A DNA stretch of 13,557 nt from contig DUSQ01000037.1 of the NCBI GenBank assembly GCA_012842545.1, forward strand, positions 1-13,557, in the 5' to 3' direction. The translations under genes were made by a program, and so were the position numbers. Shown piece by piece: positions 13,443-13,557 of the stretch (position 1 is the stretch's first letter; each line of letters starts with the position of its first letter). This stretch comes from Coprothermobacter sp. (GTDB lineage Bacteria; Coprothermobacterota; Coprothermobacteria; Coprothermobacterales; Coprothermobacteraceae). The notes beneath the pieces are model-generated. The model saw only the letters and a program-made list of their open reading frames with translations. It did not search any database and was not told the DNA's origin.

Positions 13443-13557
13443 ATGCCTGCCTATAGTGAGATAGGCACGGTGAGGCACAGCGCGGGAGCGAGGTGTCATA
13501 AAGCAGAACACCGAAAGGTGAAAAACCGGGGACAGGAAGAAGAGGAAGAAGCGGTCG
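13443..13557 (+). other. Start of an unidentified transcript: structured RNA/leader or leaderless gene, cut by window edge
   Basis: The transcript from the promoter at 13408 begins here. As RNA it folds well: GCCTAT/ATAGGC (13449-13454 with 13461-13466) inside TGCCT/AGGCA (13444-13448 with 13473-13477), a CGC-GGGA-GCG hairpin (13481-13490) and CACC-GAAA-GGTG (13509-13520). The ACACC at 13508-13512 could instead pair with GGTGT at 13492-13496, so two folds compete. The frame from ATG 13443 is also open to the edge (38 codons, hydrophilic, with an acidic run EEEEE), and its ATG lies at the predicted transcript start with no ribosome site. A run of purines (AGGAAGAAGAGG) follows. I recognise no Rfam class or protein family. 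Confidence 0.45.

Noticed and set aside
13481..13540. Resemblance to a glycine riboswitch (GCGGGAG, then CACCGAAAGG)
   Set aside because: The conserved 3' half of the glycine aptamer (CTCTCAGG followed by AAAAGGAC) is missing. The match is limited to short stem-loop pieces.
13443..13557. RNase P RNA, tmRNA or signal recognition particle RNA 5' end
   Set aside because: No GAGGAAAGTCC block (RNase P), tmRNA acceptor start or SRP tetraloop helix could be found in the visible bases.

Overview
The window is 13.6 kb of compact bacterial DNA of moderate GC. It has fifteen protein genes, very short intergenic gaps, and frequent overlaps and GTG/TTG starts. No tRNA, rRNA, CRISPR array, transposase or phage gene is visible. 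The mix of tRNA/rRNA modification genes, an OPT-family peptide transporter and many small membrane proteins suggests a streamlined anaerobe, possibly thermophilic and peptide-fermenting. Coprothermobacter is my best guess from general knowledge; the sequence alone does not prove it.

Layout. (1) Positions 1-2893, minus strand: mnmG (its last codons lie off the left edge) and mnmA, overlapping by 11 bp. Both enzymes modify U34 of tRNAs. (2) 2894-3314: a divergent promoter region holding a C5/G5 palindrome, then a DUF59/MIP18-like gene ending in a terminator hairpin. (3) 3318-4023, minus strand: rlmH (23S rRNA methyltransferase, unusually short) and a tiny XapX-domain membrane protein. (4) 4092-7792, plus strand: a tight four-gene operon. 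It encodes a DUF156 (CsoR/FrmR/RcnR-like) repressor, a membrane-anchored PEGA-like protein, a ClpP/SDH-fold protein that has lost its catalytic residues, and a CNNM/CorC-type membrane protein with CBS domains. This set looks like a sensor-plus-effector module, perhaps for metal ions. (5) 7752-8213, minus strand: a small polytopic membrane protein, convergent with the CNNM gene and divergent from the next unit. (6) 8228-10636, plus strand: a YprB-like DEDD exonuclease followed by two unrecognised polytopic membrane proteins. The first of these carries a motif reminiscent of complex I/Mrp antiporter subunits. (7) 10652-13366, plus strand: an OPT oligopeptide transporter with a very strong ribosome binding site, a terminator-like hairpin, then a PqqD-like protein with no radical-SAM partner in view and a small membrane-anchored protein overlapping it by 4 bp. 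(8) 13367-13557: a palindrome, a strong sigma-70-type promoter and the start of an unidentified transcript. That transcript is either a structured RNA or leader with mutually exclusive hairpins, or a leaderless gene cut by the right edge.

The points most worth a second look are the DUF156/PEGA/pseudo-protease/CNNM operon, the CsoR-like palindrome between mnmA and the DUF59 gene, the OPT/PqqD-like/membrane-protein group, and the transcript at the right edge. All product names rest on motif recognition in the translated sequence; no database search was run.
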